The notes under the pieces are model-generated. The model worked only from the letters and a program-made list of their open reading frames with translations. It made no database searches and was not told the DNA's origin. Positions 31,503 through 31,605 of a stretch of DNA of 31,605 bases are shown here, in pieces. Position numbers and translations under genes: made by a program. Origin of the DNA: Herminiimonas sp. (lineage in GTDB: Bacteria; Pseudomonadota; Gammaproteobacteria; Burkholderiales; Burkholderiaceae); NCBI GenBank assembly GCA_014377155.1, contig JACMQD010000153.1:1-31605 (forward strand). Direction: 5' to 3'. The first letter of the stretch is position 1. Each line of letters opens with the position of its first letter.

Positions 31503-31605
31503 GGGAAAGTGAGGCTCCAAAGATCATGCGGAAACTAACTGTACGCGAAACAGGAACCGGATGTCCACCGACCTATCTACCACCGTCTTCTTCTTGCCGA
31601 AGTAA

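Noticed and set aside
1..31605. CRISPR arrays, tRNA or rRNA genes, intact insertion sequences and integrase genes.
   Set aside because: I saw no repeat-spacer pattern, no tRNA or rRNA sequence and no transposase or integrase motifs on either strand.

Overview
The window carries a nearly complete Hrp2-type (Ralstonia/Xanthomonas/Burkholderia-like) type III secretion system (T3SS) with its two regulators, set between ordinary housekeeping genes. The Hrp2 gene set (HrpB1, HrpB2, HrpB4, HrpB7, HpaA, HpaB, HpaP), an AraC-type HrpB/HrpX regulator, an OmpR-type HrpG regulator and GTG/TTG-tolerant, fairly GC-rich coding all point to a betaproteobacterium of the order Burkholderiales. An Oxalobacteraceae- or Burkholderiaceae-like host is my inference; there is no rRNA in the window to settle it.

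Layout. Positions 1-2475 (+) hold a PAP2 phosphatase, a diacylglycerol-kinase-family lipid kinase and a calcineurin-like phosphoesterase. A convergent AI-2E/PerM-family permease lies at 2559-3674 (-). From 3762 to 23382 everything is on the minus strand. Read in the direction of transcription, operon 1 is sctC, sctD, three small unassigned ORFs, hrpB1, sctI (hrpB2), sctJ, sctK (hrpB4), sctL, sctN, sctO (hrpB7), a 26-codon bridging ORF and sctT. A membrane-bound PAS-GGDEF-EAL protein follows and ends in a convincing rho-independent terminator. Operon 2 is sctU, sctV, sctP, sctQ, sctR, sctS, hpaA and hpaB, most joined by 1-8 base stop/start overlaps. Upstream of operon 1 is a minus-strand pair: a 102-codon unknown ORF and a CesT-type chaperone. 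Next come a plus-strand periplasmic TPR protein, an AT-rich spacer of about 1.1 kb, hrpB/hrpX-like and hrpG-like regulators (+), and finally ppnN (-).

Regulation. Three minus-strand promoters match the HrpB/HrpX-dependent PIP (hrpII) box. All have the identical geometry TTCG-N16-TTCG-N32-hexamer: before sctC (hexamer CATACT), before sctU (TACGAT) and before the 102-codon ORF (GATAAT). This defines a small regulon visible in the window and pulls the unknown 102-codon ORF, and probably the chaperone, into the T3SS programme. The regulator genes show no PIP box, which fits the known hierarchy HrpG > HrpB/HrpX > structural genes. The hrpG-like gene is preceded by a pair of palindromic 9-mers that look like an operator.

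How it works together. SctC, D and J form the rings, SctR, S, T, U and V the export gate, SctQ, K, L, N and O the sorting platform and ATPase, and SctI the rod. SctP/HpaP and SctU set substrate order, and HpaA/HpaB handle effector release. No recognisable needle/pilus, translocon or effector gene is present. The three small, strongly translated ORFs between sctD and hrpB1 are the best candidates for the pilus and its partners. The unusual points are sctC-sctD at the head of the operon, the enzymatically split GGDEF/EAL protein between the two operons, and the PIP-controlled ORF/chaperone pair.
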